Source: Akkermansia muciniphila
Lineage (GTDB): Bacteria > Verrucomicrobiota > Verrucomicrobiia > Limisphaerales > F1-80-MAGS106
NCBI GenBank assembly: GCA_945865375.1
Contig: CAMBEJ010000024.1
Coordinates: forward strand, 1 to 44,133
DNA length: 44,133 bases
Direction: 5' to 3'
The notes beneath the pieces are model-generated. The model was not told the origin of the DNA. It was given only the letters and a program-made list of their open reading frames with translations, and did not search any database. Position 1 is the first letter of the stretch. Every line of letters begins with the position of its first letter. The position numbers were made by a program, and so were the translations under genes. Below are positions 7,890-17,630 of this stretch, piece by piece.

Positions 7890-8666
7890 CTAGGGGCGCC
7901 GGTAGACTTTGTGGATCGCCGCCTGGTCGGTGGCCTTGATGATCATCTCATCAATGCACACATGCGGAGGCCGGCTCGCCATCCAAACCATCGCTTCCGC
8001 CACATCCTCCGCAACCAAGGGGTTCACGCCGGCATACACTTTTTTGGCTCTTTCTGCGTCTCCTTTGAATCGCACGATGGAGAACTCTGTCTCAGCCATG
8101 CCAGGATCCAACGTGCCTACCCTGATCCCCGTGCCGCAAAGCTCCAGACGTAGCGCGCGGGTGATCTGTAACTCCGCGGCTTTGGCCCCACAGTAAGCGG
8201 ATCCTCCCTCGTAAGCCACACGACCGGCGATCGATCCTATATTGAGAAGCGTGCTTCCTGGCGCCTTCGCCAAGAAGGGAATCATCTGCCGGGTCATTCG
8301 CAGAACCCCTAGCACATTTGTTTGAAACATGGCCTCCCAATCTTCATCCCTGCCTTCCGCCACCGTGTCCATGCCGAGAGCTCCGCCGGCATTGTTCACC
8401 AACACATCCAAGGCGGACGTATGCGTGCGAACCCAATCGGCAAAGGCCACGACACTGCTCGTTTTACTGACGTCTAAGACTTGATAAACCGCGACGCCAG
8501 CCCCTGCTCTCGTGGCATCGGACGCCACCTGCGCCAAACGGTCGGCTCGCCGGGCACCGAGCAGGACTTTACACCCCTCCCGCGCAAACGCCAACGCCGC
8601 CGCCGCGCCAAAACCACTGGACGCTCCCGTGATCAAAACCCATTTGTGTGCCAGCCGTGAAATCAT
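7890..8666 (-). CDS. short-chain dehydrogenase/reductase, YdfG-like
   Basis: A Rossmann-fold NAD(P)-dependent oxidoreductase of about 258 aa. It has the cofactor motif TGASSGFGAAAALAFAREG, the NNAG motif, the catalytic Ser in NIGSIAGRVAYEGGSAY and the Y-x3-K pair (YCGAK). The next block, RALRLELCGTGIRVGTLDPG followed by MAETEFS, matches the classical YdfG/serine 3-dehydrogenase group acting on 3-hydroxy acids. Substrate identity is inferred from this similarity only. I chose the ATG at 8666; a GTG at 8681 would add five residues of no evident value. It is flanked by gaps of 120 and about 390 bases, so it is likely monocistronic. Confidence 0.9.
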   Translation of the reverse strand: MISRLAHKWVLITGASSGFGAAAALAFAREGCKVLLGARRADRLAQVASDATRAGAGVAVYQVLDVSKTSSVVAFADWVRTHTSALDVLVNNAGGALGMDTVAEGRDEDWEAMFQTNVLGVLRMTRQMIPFLAKAPGSTLLNIGSIAGRVAYEGGSAYCGAKAAELQITRALRLELCGTGIRVGTLDPGMAETEFSIVRFKGDAERAKKVYAGVNPLVAEDVAEAMVWMASRPPHVCIDEMIIKATDQAAIHKVYRRP

Positions 8667-8681
8667 GAACCCATGATCCAC

Positions 8682-9054
8682 GGAAAAGACAGGCTGGCAA
8701 GTCCAACAACCGAGCTCAGAAAACGAGAGGCTTCGGGAAGCTCACGTGCATCTGGTGAAGGTCCTGACAGGGACGATGCGAGGGTCAAGCGGCGCTTGGA
8801 AACCCGGTGCCCCGGTAAGAGAATGGGGAGCGACGCTCCCAAAGCGGAGAGGGAATTAACCGCTCTGGCTCACGCACACTCCCCATTCAAAACTCGGCTG
8901 AGAACCGGCCGTCCAGTCCCCTTTCAACACTTCAAAACCAACGATTACCGAGCGCACAAGCAGGTGGCATGCCACATCAGAATTCTCAAAAATAAGACGC
9001 TTTCGTGTTTTCGTGAAACGGATCGAAAATTGCCCCGACTCGCTGAGCCTTGGA
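8682..9054. other. gene-poor spacer with a short palindrome
   Basis: No convincing gene is visible in this 373-base stretch between the divergent ends of the SDR start and the DUF554 stop. It has an odd palindrome, GGGAGCGACGCTCCC, near 8827-8841. The open frame on the plus strand has no family resemblance and runs antisense into the DUF554 gene. Confidence 0.5.
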
Positions 9055-9777
9055 TCAACGGAAAAGCCAAACCAAAAGCGGGGCGAAAATCAAGCTGGGA
9101 AGATAGTTGGCAAGCTCGAGACGCTTCACTTCCAACAGCACCAACGCCACCGAAAACACCAGCAGCCCCGCGACCCTCAATACAGGATCCAGGAGATCAC
9201 GCTGGTGCAGCATCGGCTCCATCCATCGCGCCGCCAAGGTCAAGGTCCCTTGAAATGCGAGGAGGGGGATGACGCTGATGAACACACTCCGCCCAAAACA
9301 CTTTGTGAAGGAGACGGCTGCCAACCCATCCATCACCGCCTTCACAAACAACGGCCTCGGGTTTCCCGACAAACCCTCAATGAGTGCTCCGAGGATCGAG
9401 ATTGGGGTGGCGCAAAACAGGATGACGCAGGTGGCGACGACCCCTCCTCTGAGGGTGGAGACTCCATCAGTCGAAACGGATTGGAAATGATGCCGCGCCT
9501 TTTGTCCAAGCCAGCTAAACCCCTTTTGCAAACGGAGCAACCGGCCCACGACGTTCCCGAGCGTCATAGCGGCCAGCATCAGCCCTAATTGCCCCATGAT
9601 TCGTTTCAAACCGCCCCCAAAAGCGTCCCAGCAAACCTCGAGCCCAACCCAGACAATCGCGATGCAGAGCCCGAGCTTGACCGCCTGCTGGGAGGCGTCG
9701 GAAGGCTCCCGCTGTGTTCTCATCGCCCACAACGACCCCGCCCCGATGCTCACCGCGTTGAGGATTGTTCCGATCAT
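9055..9777 (-). CDS. DUF554 family membrane protein
   Basis: A 240-aa inner-membrane protein with six or seven hydrophobic helices. The DUF554 (YqgA/YdfK) hallmarks are present: an N-terminal MIGTILNAVSIGAGSL, a mid-protein GGVVATCVILFCATPISILG with the pore-like P, and LFVKAVMDGLAAVSFTKCFG, equivalent to the family's K-s-x-lDGxxs motif. The family resembles small transporters of uncharacterised substrate. Its ATG overlaps the stop codon of the preceding giant secreted protein by four bases (ATGA), so the two genes are translationally coupled. The functional link between them is unknown. Confidence 0.9.
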   Translation of the reverse strand: MIGTILNAVSIGAGSLWAMRTQREPSDASQQAVKLGLCIAIVWVGLEVCWDAFGGGLKRIMGQLGLMLAAMTLGNVVGRLLRLQKGFSWLGQKARHHFQSVSTDGVSTLRGGVVATCVILFCATPISILGALIEGLSGNPRPLFVKAVMDGLAAVSFTKCFGRSVFISVIPLLAFQGTLTLAARWMEPMLHQRDLLDPVLRVAGLLVFSVALVLLEVKRLELANYLPSLIFAPLLVWLFR

Positions 9778-12700
9778 TTTCCAGGAGGGGTCACCACGCG
9801 AAAGTATCTTGCGGTCTCGCTCCCGAAGCCCACCTTCACCTCCACCGTGCGCGCGCTCAAACTCGCGGGCTCATCGCGAAACCCCCTCCATGGCCCTGAG
9901 AGAGACTCGCTCGCTTGAATAGTGTATGCTCGGTTTGCGGCCGACTCAAATAGCAACGCCAATCCGCCCGCCGGATCCCGGGCATGGCGCAGCCTCAACA
10001 GGCTTGCTCCGTCCAAGGGACTCGTGCCGGCCAGGAATTCAGCTTCATTGTTCATCCCGTCTCCATCGGGATCAGCCGAAGCACCCCCCAATTCCCCTCG
10101 AGAGCCCAGGCCAAAGTGAAGGACCCTCCATTCGCTGTGGAGCTCGCCTCCACGATCGACGCTAGACCTCCAGCCCGATTTCAGCCTCCATGCGGTCCAT
10201 TCCGCTTTCTCGTCCGCAACCACAAGCGAGCGTCCTCTCCCATCGGCCTCGGGATACCATTTGTCGTTGTAGGAAAAGTCCAGGACACCCTCTCCCGTCG
10301 ACTCGTACAGCTCAACTCGGTTGCCCCCGTTGCCAAGGCTTCCTTCAAATTCACCGGCCACCTCATGACCGTATCCATATCGGGCCAGGAAGGCCTTTTG
10401 GTTGCGCACGACGTATACCCTCTCGCCAGCCCGGATCCAGGGATATCTCAGGGAAGAAAAACTAAATTGCACCCCGCCGTCCAGCCTGGATCCTGCCAGA
10501 AGGATCGCCTCTGCCCCCGTGTTTTTAATCTCAATAAACTCGAAGTCTGAAGCCTCAAATTCAGGCAGTTCTGGGACGGTATCAGGATGGAAATGAAGCT
10601 GCGTGATACGAAGGAACCGCTGGCTCGGAGTGGTGTTTCCAACAAACTCTGTCCGTCCCACAACGATCTCGGATGAGTTCAGGATTTCCAATTGGCCTCC
10701 CCGCGCCGAGAGCCGTCCCTTGTAATCGCCCTGAATGAAACGTCCCTGCCCCGCCGAGGGCCCGTTTGTGCGCGTTCGAAACGCGGTGAGCCGGGCCACC
10801 AAAAACAAGGAGTTGCTCTGCGGGATCACTGTCCCAGGTTGAAACGTGTGCGTCACGCCGCCCCTCATAATCCAGCCCGACACATCCAACGCAAACCGAT
10901 TGGTGTTGAACAATTCGATGTACTCCTGGTCCTGGTTCGCCGACGCCGGGGAGAAATCCAGGCTCCGAATCTGAATGCCCACCCCCGATGCCTGGCGCGC
11001 GGGGATGGCCGGATTGTTTCCTCCTCCAAGGGAGTTGAACAAAAAACGACGCCGGGCTGGCAGATAGTTGGTGCGCAGAATCGCGATGGCCTGCGGGACC
11101 GTTTGCTTTTGCCCATACGTGGTCCATTTCGCAAAATCCAGCGCCGCATCGGTCACGAGTAGCTTTTCCAGATCGGTCACTCGCCTTTCCATGAGCAACT
11201 CGGCGGGTGCCGTATCGGGGGCCTGAAGCAATTGTTCCATCAAGGAGCGAACACGACGGAGATACATCGCCTGGATCTGCGGGTTGTTGAAAAGCGCCTG
11301 CAACACGAGGTTGTTGTTGCCAATAAACAACCCGTTCTGGGGATACATGCGGTCGTCATAATAATCGCCCGTCCAATTTCTCCCGAATGTCAGATCCTGA
11401 TCCCATGGCAAAAAGCTCCAAAGGCCCGTGCCCATGGTGTCCCTGTAAACATAATAGTTCTTGTGGCAGCAATCGTTGCCTCCCGTGATGATCATGGCGG
11501 CGAGGTAGTTCACCACTTCAGGAATGTCAACGTTATCATACAAAAACCGCGTCCGTGCCACCCCGCTCAAACGCACTCCGGCGATCAATTGAGCCAGATC
11601 GGACTTCGACTCAAACTTGCGCGTCTTCTTCTCGCTGGGCTCCGCGGTGTCGAGGGTGTTATAGACTTTGTAAAGGGCTCCATTGGGGTCAAGCCCCAGG
11701 CGTTTCACATAGTTGTCATCCCCATTCTCGACCCAATGCGCCACGCTGAAGAATTTCCCGTTTTGCTGGACTCGCACAGGGATCACAATGTGGTAGGGAG
11801 CACCCGCATCCCGGTAAACTTCGTAAGCCAGGATGTTGCGAATGTCGCTCTTGTCGGGATATGTCGTGAGCAGATTGAAGTCGTCCACCGCAGGGGCGGA
11901 CGGGTCCCAGCGCAGATGGTGGCCGGCGTTGAGGTCGAAGTCGTAGCTGAGCTTCGGAAAACTGAGGCTCGATTGACCGTGGGAATTCACCCCGACGTTG
12001 TCATAGAGCGTGCCCGCGTAGAAAATGGAGCAGCGCGTGCCACTCTGACTGTTTGCGGATATCGGTTTTTCGATGAACCATTCCAGAACTGGCAACGGGC
12101 TTTGGATTTCAGAATTCAGCACCACCGTGCCGGCGTATTTGGGTGAGCGTTGCGGATCGGGGAACACCGGAAACCGGCTCCTCCTCCCCTCGCCATCCGC
12201 TGCCGTGATGAAGTAACGAATCATCTCCCCGGGCTTGGCCACACCCGCCGGGATGGAGGCCGAATACAGCCCATCGCCTGCGGCACCGTCCGCGTGAGCG
12301 CCATCGTCCACCATGGGAATTGTGACCTCAGTCTGGAACTGGACCCGGTAGACAAGATTCACCGAGTCCACCCGGCCGAATGCTGGAGACACCCGGCTTC
12401 GGACAAGCAGGGCCTCAGCGGCTTGTGGCTGTTTTGGAAAATGCTCGATCGCTCCTAAAATCGGGCCCATCTCCATGACGCCCGTCGCGTTCTGCGCCCC
12501 GGGCGTGGGGTTGGTGAGATAGGTGCGTGATCCCGAATCACCCCGTGGCGTGGTGCCATCCAAATCCAGCGCGATGAGAAAATCAGCATCCGCCTTGCTC
12601 TGCGTGAATGCCTGGATAACCAGCATGTTCGTGCCCGGTACCAACCAATCCTCCTGACGGCGCAGGCTGAACTCCTCAGGCACCAAAGCGAGATCCCGGG

Positions 12701-13652
12701 GGCGGTCCATGACGGCCGTGCTCGAACCGTCCATGGTTTCGGGCACATTCGAACGAGCCGCCTCCTGGCCGTTGACCCATGCCACAAAGCCGTCGTCATA
12801 ACGGATTCGAAGACGCAGATCACTCAGGAGCGCCGGGTTTTCGACCACAAAGGGTATGCGAATGACCACGGTCGCGGATCGGTTTTGCATCCGGGTTCGA
12901 ACATTCGTACGGATGAATGGCGCAAACTCCGCGTTCGCCGCTTCGTAACCCATTCCCATCACCGCTGGCGTCCACGCGGAATCATCGAATTCTCGTTCCT
13001 TCCAGAACTCGGACACGGGATTATCCACCGTCGGTATTGCGAATCGTGCGGAGGCATTGATCCCAGCGAGCACTCTTTGCGCCCGGCTCGAGCCAATTCC
13101 ATAGGACACATTCTCCACCTGCGGGGGATAGGCAGGGGCATACTCGAACTCGGCCACAGTGCCCCCTGGCGGTATCAGCCCCAAATAACCTCCCCCGGCG
13201 TTGAGACGAAAATTGATGTGCAACTCGCCTCCCGCCCGCCGCCGGTTTTTCCCCGACGCGAACACCACCAACCGATCCCCCACCACAAGTTCCATCGTCG
13301 GAAAGACCCACTTCTGAGGGGTTGCAAGCTCATCGGTGAGGGACCAGCCGGTGAGATTGATGGAGCTCGCGCCGGGGTTATAAATTTCGATCCAATCCGT
13401 CAAATCCCCATCCTGATCGACCAGTGTGGCAGTGTTCCTCGCCATGAATTCAGAGATAATCAATCTCGGCTTCGCGGCCCCCATATCAGCCTGCACCCCA
13501 GCCGCAAAAGCGTACCACAGACTCATCCCGACCCATAGGCCGACGGACCAAAAAAAAAACCCGGCAGGGCTGCGGTCAGGCAAACGATCGGAGCCCGGCT
13601 CAAGCCTGAGCCCCGTTCGCGGGTTCCGCATAATGGTTTGCAATGGTTTCAT
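9774..13652 (-). CDS. giant secreted lamin-tail/CotH-kinase protein
   Basis: A 1292-aa exported protein. A signal sequence lies around residues 30-56 (FFFWSVGLWVGMSLWYAFAA). A first lamin-tail domain follows at 65-130 (LIISEFMARNTATLVDQDGD, then WIEIYNPG), then a galactose-binding-like region. A CotH-kinase-type domain lies at about 525-850, with GGNDCCHKNYYVYRD and the metal-binding LWSFLPWDQDLTFGRNW. Two more lamin-tail domains follow at about 890-1020 and 1030-1160 (EYIELFNTN and FEFIEIKNTG). Near the end is a DPDGDGMNNEAEFLAGTSP calcium-binding thrombospondin-3-like repeat. CotH proteins are atypical kinases that phosphorylate secreted proteins; here an extracellular or cell-surface role is inferred. 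Such architecture is common in Verrucomicrobiota and Planctomycetes. It is the first gene of a two-gene unit with DUF554. Confidence 0.88.
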   Translation of the reverse strand: MKPLQTIMRNPRTGLRLEPGSDRLPDRSPAGFFFWSVGLWVGMSLWYAFAAGVQADMGAAKPRLIISEFMARNTATLVDQDGDLTDWIEIYNPGASSINLTGWSLTDELATPQKWVFPTMELVVGDRLVVFASGKNRRRAGGELHINFRLNAGGGYLGLIPPGGTVAEFEYAPAYPPQVENVSYGIGSSRAQRVLAGINASARFAIPTVDNPVSEFWKEREFDDSAWTPAVMGMGYEAANAEFAPFIRTNVRTRMQNRSATVVIRIPFVVENPALLSDLRLRIRYDDGFVAWVNGQEAARSNVPETMDGSSTAVMDRPRDLALVPEEFSLRRQEDWLVPGTNMLVIQAFTQSKADADFLIALDLDGTTPRGDSGSRTYLTNPTPGAQNATGVMEMGPILGAIEHFPKQPQAAEALLVRSRVSPAFGRVDSVNLVYRVQFQTEVTIPMVDDGAHADGAAGDGLYSASIPAGVAKPGEMIRYFITAADGEGRRSRFPVFPDPQRSPKYAGTVVLNSEIQSPLPVLEWFIEKPISANSQSGTRCSIFYAGTLYDNVGVNSHGQSSLSFPKLSYDFDLNAGHHLRWDPSAPAVDDFNLLTTYPDKSDIRNILAYEVYRDAGAPYHIVIPVRVQQNGKFFSVAHWVENGDDNYVKRLGLDPNGALYKVYNTLDTAEPSEKKTRKFESKSDLAQLIAGVRLSGVARTRFLYDNVDIPEVVNYLAAMIITGGNDCCHKNYYVYRDTMGTGLWSFLPWDQDLTFGRNWTGDYYDDRMYPQNGLFIGNNNLVLQALFNNPQIQAMYLRRVRSLMEQLLQAPDTAPAELLMERRVTDLEKLLVTDAALDFAKWTTYGQKQTVPQAIAILRTNYLPARRRFLFNSLGGGNNPAIPARQASGVGIQIRSLDFSPASANQDQEYIELFNTNRFALDVSGWIMRGGVTHTFQPGTVIPQSNSLFLVARLTAFRTRTNGPSAGQGRFIQGDYKGRLSARGGQLEILNSSEIVVGRTEFVGNTTPSQRFLRITQLHFHPDTVPELPEFEASDFEFIEIKNTGAEAILLAGSRLDGGVQFSFSSLRYPWIRAGERVYVVRNQKAFLARYGYGHEVAGEFEGSLGNGGNRVELYESTGEGVLDFSYNDKWYPEADGRGRSLVVADEKAEWTAWRLKSGWRSSVDRGGELHSEWRVLHFGLGSRGELGGASADPDGDGMNNEAEFLAGTSPLDGASLLRLRHARDPAGGLALLFESAANRAYTIQASESLSGPWRGFRDEPASLSARTVEVKVGFGSETARYFRVVTPPGK

Positions 13653-13700
13653 ATCTGATCAAACCGCCAGAATGCCTTTAAAGCTCGAATCTGGATAGCC

Positions 13701-15638
13701 TCAAGATTTCAAAACGCGGCGATCCCCCTCACGTCGAGTCACACCGTCCCGGTCCAGCTTTTCGAGAATTGGAATCACGACTCTCCTGCTTGATCCAAGC
13801 GCCTCACGGAGCTCGCTCGTAGTGGCGGAGCCCTGCCGCTTTAGGAACTCACGAATGATCTGCGTGGCACGGGCCGCCGCCCGCCAGCTCATGACCAACT
13901 CGGGGCCTACCTCCAAAGCCTCCCCTGTTTCAATAAGAAATCGCAATGCCTGAACGGAAACGGGGTCGGGCGCCAGCTCCTTTCTTGAGGGAGGCTCGAG
14001 GGGTTTGGCGGCCATGGCAGCTCGGATCCGGCGTCCTGCCGCGTCCAGGGTCGGCGGGAGCTTGGGAACATGGGAGACGCGCTGCACGTGGATGCCAACC
14101 TGTCGGCACTCGGCACGCGATAACTCAATGACGAGCGGTCCGATCAGTTCCGGGGTAGGTAACAACTTGCCCATCCCAGCCCTGAGCTGGGCCAGGGGTA
14201 ACCCAATCCGCTCAGGGTGGGTCCGGTGTTCTTCGTCGATCAGCTCCAGAACCCGGGTGCGCCACGTTTTCCATTGTTCCGCGGTGACCACAGAATCTGC
14301 GGCACGCACCAATACCCCGCTGGCGCAGAGCATTCCGAGCGCTTGTTGCACGGCGCTATCTTGAAATCTGGAGCGTCTCAGCAGGCCTGAAGCCTTCGGA
14401 GCATCCCCTCGCGCCACCTCGCCTTCGACCCAGACCTGAACCTCCTCGAGACCCCGGAAACGCTTCCACAAAAATGAAGTTCGAATGGGGTTCTTGAGGC
14501 CGTCTCTCCGCGAGTTCGCGTCCAGCACGACCCCTCCAGCCAGGGTTGTCTGCTGGGACCAATCGCGGAGTATAAACCGGTCGCCTCCAACAATGAACAA
14601 CGGCTCTTCGAGGCGCAGTTGAGCCAATCCGCTCTGCCCTAAACTCAGTCCGTCAACTTCCAGAAAATGGGCATGCACCGCCCCATTTGAGGTGCCCGCG
14701 TGGAGCCGGGCGCGCGTTCCGTTCTTGAGAACCTTGACACCCCCCCGTCCGGTGGTCTCACGCCCTGAACGCTCCAAAAAGACATCCAGACACATCCCCG
14801 GACCCCCAAACCCTGGCAGCGTGATGACATCCCCACGGCTCACCCCAACTCCGCCGGTGGACGTGGCCTCCGACGCGCTGACATCGGGAATGTTCAACGC
14901 CACCCGCATCCCAGGAATCGCTGACTCCAAATCAACGCCGTGATTTTGCAAAGCCCGCACTTTTGCGGCAAGTGCCTTGGGCTGCACTTCCACCATCTGA
15001 CCCCGCTGGAGCCGCCCCCCGGCCAGCGTGCCGGTCACGACCGTGCCAACGCCTCGCAACACAAACACGCGGTCCACGGAAACCCGAGCTTTTTGAATGT
15101 CCACAGGCAACGGTATCGTTCGAAAAAGCTGTTCCAAGGCCCCTTTCAACTCCGCCAATCCGCTCCCAGTTGCCACGGATGTAGGAATAATTGGCGCCGC
15201 CTCAAAGGGCGTTCCCCGCAACCTCTCTCGCACGCCCTCGACTCTTTCCTCCACATCCGTCACCAGATCGGACTTGGTCAACGCAATGGTCGCGTGGCGC
15301 ACCCCGAGGTAGAGCAGGATTTGGAGGTGCTCCTCAGTTTGGGGCATCCACCCGTCATCCGCAGCGACCACCAGTAACGCGGCATCGGTGCACCCCACGC
15401 CGGCGACCATGTTTTTGACGAAATCTTCGTGACCAGGCACGTCCACAATCCCCAACTCGATCGCATCGTGCCCAGGGGCCTGCAAACGCAGGGGCGCGAA
15501 GCCAAGGTCGATCGTGATCCCCCTTGCCTTCTCCTCAGGCAAACGGTCCGGATCGATTCCCGTGAGGGCGTTCACCAGGGAACTCTTGCCGTGGTCCACG
15601 TGCCCAGCGGTGGCAAGAATGAAATGACGGTCAGGCAT
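13701..15638 (-). CDS. selB: selenocysteine-specific elongation factor SelB
   Basis: A 645-aa GTPase that brings Sec-tRNA(Sec) to UGA codons followed by a SECIS hairpin. The G domain has [20 protein letters not shown] (P-loop), the switch region [22 protein letters not shown] (G3) and TKSD (G4). EF-Tu-like domains II and III follow ([15 protein letters not shown]). The C-terminal 200 residues form winged-helix repeats that bind SECIS RNA, ending in the [20 protein letters not shown] helix-turn-helix and [19 protein letters not shown]. It lies 20 kb from the selC-selD-selA genes but on the same window, so all four Sec components are present. Length fits the family. Confidence 0.96.
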   Translation of the reverse strand: MPDRHFILATAGHVDHGKSSLVNALTGIDPDRLPEEKARGITIDLGFAPLRLQAPGHDAIELGIVDVPGHEDFVKNMVAGVGCTDAALLVVAADDGWMPQTEEHLQILLYLGVRHATIALTKSDLVTDVEERVEGVRERLRGTPFEAAPIIPTSVATGSGLAELKGALEQLFRTIPLPVDIQKARVSVDRVFVLRGVGTVVTGTLAGGRLQRGQMVEVQPKALAAKVRALQNHGVDLESAIPGMRVALNIPDVSASEATSTGGVGVSRGDVITLPGFGGPGMCLDVFLERSGRETTGRGGVKVLKNGTRARLHAGTSNGAVHAHFLEVDGLSLGQSGLAQLRLEEPLFIVGGDRFILRDWSQQTTLAGGVVLDANSRRDGLKNPIRTSFLWKRFRGLEEVQVWVEGEVARGDAPKASGLLRRSRFQDSAVQQALGMLCASGVLVRAADSVVTAEQWKTWRTRVLELIDEEHRTHPERIGLPLAQLRAGMGKLLPTPELIGPLVIELSRAECRQVGIHVQRVSHVPKLPPTLDAAGRRIRAAMAAKPLEPPSRKELAPDPVSVQALRFLIETGEALEVGPELVMSWRAAARATQIIREFLKRQGSATTSELREALGSSRRVVIPILEKLDRDGVTRREGDRRVLKS

Positions 15639-15954
15639 CCCTCAAGCCTTCAAAAACTAACGCCCAGATGCAAGCGGCAATCAATCACAGCAGGTTTGGA
15701 AACCTGCGCGATGGGGGCAACGGGGGCAAGCGCACCCTTCAACGGCCCTGGCAACCAATTCAACACGCGAAATCTCTGTGTCGGACTTTGCGGTTGTTTT
15801 AAGGCGCTCCTGGTTTCCAGCAGACCGGAAGGGCGCTGCCGTCGTTATGGTAGGCTCCGCCGCTCTGCTTAAGAAATCCGGCGCGGGTCACTTAGTTGTC
15901 GGGGATGAGCAGCGGGGAAGTTGTCCACGGTTGGTCGCTCGTCCACGCGGCCTC
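15639..15954. other. spacer with no supported gene
   Basis: A 316-base stretch upstream of selB. On the plus strand a short run near 15715-15800 reads like a protein tail (GPGNQFNTRNLCVGLCG), loosely reminiscent of the C-terminal end of formylglycine-generating-enzyme-like domains. It is too short and degraded to call. A selB promoter should lie here, but I see no convincing -35/-10 pair. Confidence 0.4.
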
Positions 15955-16130
15955 CTAAGCGGTGAATTCGGAATCGCTGATCACCCAGTCGCCATTCACG
16001 TCGGCCGGGTGAAAGGCGGTGTTGCAATACTCATTAACCACGCGAATGAGTGATTCCAATTGCTGCACGGCTGAGCCGTCCGGGGATTGAGCACAGAAGT
16101 GGGCGATTACCTCCTGGATTTCGGCGCTTT
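15955..16130 (-). pseudogene. C-terminal remnant of a dockerin/EF-hand-like secreted protein
   Basis: On the minus strand a short frame ends IRVVNEYCNTAFHPADVNGD followed by WVISDSEFTA and a stop at 15957-15955. The HPADxNGDWxIS pattern is a dockerin-like calcium-binding loop, frequent at the ends of large secreted Verrucomicrobiota proteins. Only about 55 residues remain and no start or signal peptide is in reach, because a DUF6788-type gene occupies the upstream side in another frame. It is therefore a truncated end, probably cut by the insertion that brought in that gene. Confidence 0.55.
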
Positions 16131-16448
16131 GGGCAAGGATGAGGTGGGGCGGGATTGGGACTTTTTGTTTGAGTCGGCGGCGATCTCCTTGCGGGTTTCA
16201 TCCACGAGTCGATCCACGTATTGCTCGATCAGACCTGCGAATTTGTCGTAGCCCTCAATGGCTTCTTGGACAGCTGGAACCTGTTCACGAGGGATGTAGC
16301 GGGAAACGTTTTTGCCACCTTGGCGGCATTGATGGTTGTAGTAAGCCCCGTCGGGGCCTTCACGGATGACGGAGAGCCTGCCACGTTCCAAGCGAGGAAT
16401 TTGACCAGCGCGCTGGAGCAGTGATTGGGGGGTCGGTTTATCGTTCAT
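16107..16448 (-). CDS. DUF6788-like protein, transposase-associated type
   Basis: About 113 aa from the ATG at 16448; a longer frame to 16532 has no support. The central block reads IPRLERGRLSVIREGPDG, then AYYNHQCRQGGKNVSRYIPR, then a helix EQVPAVQEAIEGYDKFAGLI. This is the pattern of DUF6788 proteins (a short zinc-ribbon-like unit followed by helix), which usually sit next to transposase genes. Two of the usual cysteines appear to be missing. No transposase follows, only the dockerin-like remnant, so it is probably an orphaned mobile-element leftover. The C-terminus is Lys/Arg/Ser-rich and may be read-through sequence. Confidence 0.55.
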   Translation of the reverse strand: MNDKPTPQSLLQRAGQIPRLERGRLSVIREGPDGAYYNHQCRQGGKNVSRYIPREQVPAVQEAIEGYDKFAGLIEQYVDRLVDETRKEIAADSNKKSQSRPTSSLPKAPKSRR

Positions 16449-16700
16449 TACGAAATAGTATATGCTGTTACATATACCTTTCCACAAAAAAAGGCCGGAA
16501 TTGAGAGAATAGAAGAATTTTGTCTCACACACTTTGAATCCTCACGCGCCCGGAAATACTTGTCAATGGGGCTTCGCAATCCTACTCTCGGACTCATTCC
16601 AATGGGTCCCGAAACAGTGATGAGTAGGTCGCGAACGTCGTGAGGCGTCGGCGACCATCCCGGCCATCCCCCAATCTGAAACTATGAATCGGCCCTCAAA

Positions 16701-17630
16701 ATGAAAACGCCCGCGATCAAGAGGCTTCGGGAAAAGCTCGCCGCTGACAAGCCCATCTATGGCCTTTGGGTCACACTCGAGTCCGCGAGCGTCACGGAAA
16801 TCGCTGTCGCACTGGGTCTTGACTGGGTCGTGATCGATGCCGAGCACGGCCACCTTGATTGGAAGGACATCCTCGAGCATGTGCGGGCCACGGCTCGAAG
16901 TGAGACTGTCGCGTTGGTCCGCGTGGCCGAGCTGAACATCGCCCTCATCAAGCGCGCCCTCGACATCGGCGCCGACGGCGTGGTGGTCCCGTGGGTCGAG
17001 ACTGCGGCTCAACTGAAGCAGGCGCTGGCCTTCGCGAACTATCCTCCCGAGGGGTTGCGCGGCATTGGCGGGGAGCGGGCGACAGGCTGGGGCCAATGCT
17101 TCGTTTCGCACACCCAGGAAGCCAACGAGCACGTCTTGGTCATCCCGATTGTCGAAACCGTGACTGCGGGCCGAAATATCAAGGAACTCTGCGAGATCGA
17201 AGGCGCAGAGCTCTTTTTCATCGGCCCAGCCGATTACTCCTCCACAGCGGGTTATCGGGGTCAATGGGAGGGGCCGGGGGTTGCGGCTCAGTTGCTGGCG
17301 ATCAAAGACACCATCGTGGCAAGCGGCAGGCATTGCGGGATCATCGCTACCAGCGAGGAGAATCTGATCGAACGCCGGCAGCAGGGTTTCCGCATGCTCG
17401 GTCTCGGCACCGATTGCGCGCTGCTCTTGCGCAGCCTCCACTCCGCGCTCGGCATCGTCGGACAAGACCGTCGGATTCTGCCCACATTTCAACCCCAGGA
17501 AGGATTTCTCCCCGCTCTCCCGCTCCGGCAAACCCCTGAATCATCGTGTGCCAACGGATCGAGCACTTCGGATCCGGTTCGCCTCGTGATCGAGGGCGAT
17601 CGCTCGATAGAACAAGAGGACAAACCATGA
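16701..17630 (+). CDS. HpcH/HpaI family aldolase (2-keto-3-deoxy sugar acid type)
   Basis: A 309-aa class II aldolase that cleaves 2-keto-3-deoxy acids to pyruvate and an aldehyde with a divalent metal. Family landmarks are YGLWVTLESASVTEIAVALG, DWVVIDAEHGHLDW (catalytic His region), VALVRVAE (Arg), the LDIGADGVVVPWVETAAQ strand, and the metal ligands in VIPIVETVTAGRNI (Glu) and FIGPADYS (Asp). The C-terminal 50 residues are a non-conserved tail. Its stop overlaps the next ATG (ATGA), and it heads a plus-strand run with a 2-hydroxyacid dehydrogenase, SDRs and L-rhamnose mutarotase. A role as 2-keto-3-deoxy-rhamnonate or -fuconate aldolase is inferred from that company. Confidence 0.88.
   Translation: MKTPAIKRLREKLAADKPIYGLWVTLESASVTEIAVALGLDWVVIDAEHGHLDWKDILEHVRATARSETVALVRVAELNIALIKRALDIGADGVVVPWVETAAQLKQALAFANYPPEGLRGIGGERATGWGQCFVSHTQEANEHVLVIPIVETVTAGRNIKELCEIEGAELFFIGPADYSSTAGYRGQWEGPGVAAQLLAIKDTIVASGRHCGIIATSEENLIERRQQGFRMLGLGTDCALLLRSLHSALGIVGQDRRILPTFQPQEGFLPALPLRQTPESSCANGSSTSDPVRLVIEGDRSIEQEDKP

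Noticed and set aside
8673..9272. Plus-strand open frame across the 8.7-9.3 kb spacer
   Set aside because: It overlaps the DUF554 gene antisense and its composition (Lys/Arg/Ser-rich) shows no conserved motif.
15715..15872. Possible formylglycine-enzyme-like protein tail upstream of selB
   Set aside because: Too short and weak, with no further domain remains in reach.
16563..17531. Minus-strand open frame of 322 codons opposite the aldolase
   Set aside because: The plus strand encodes a full HpcH/HpaI aldolase with all ligands; the antisense protein has no family features.
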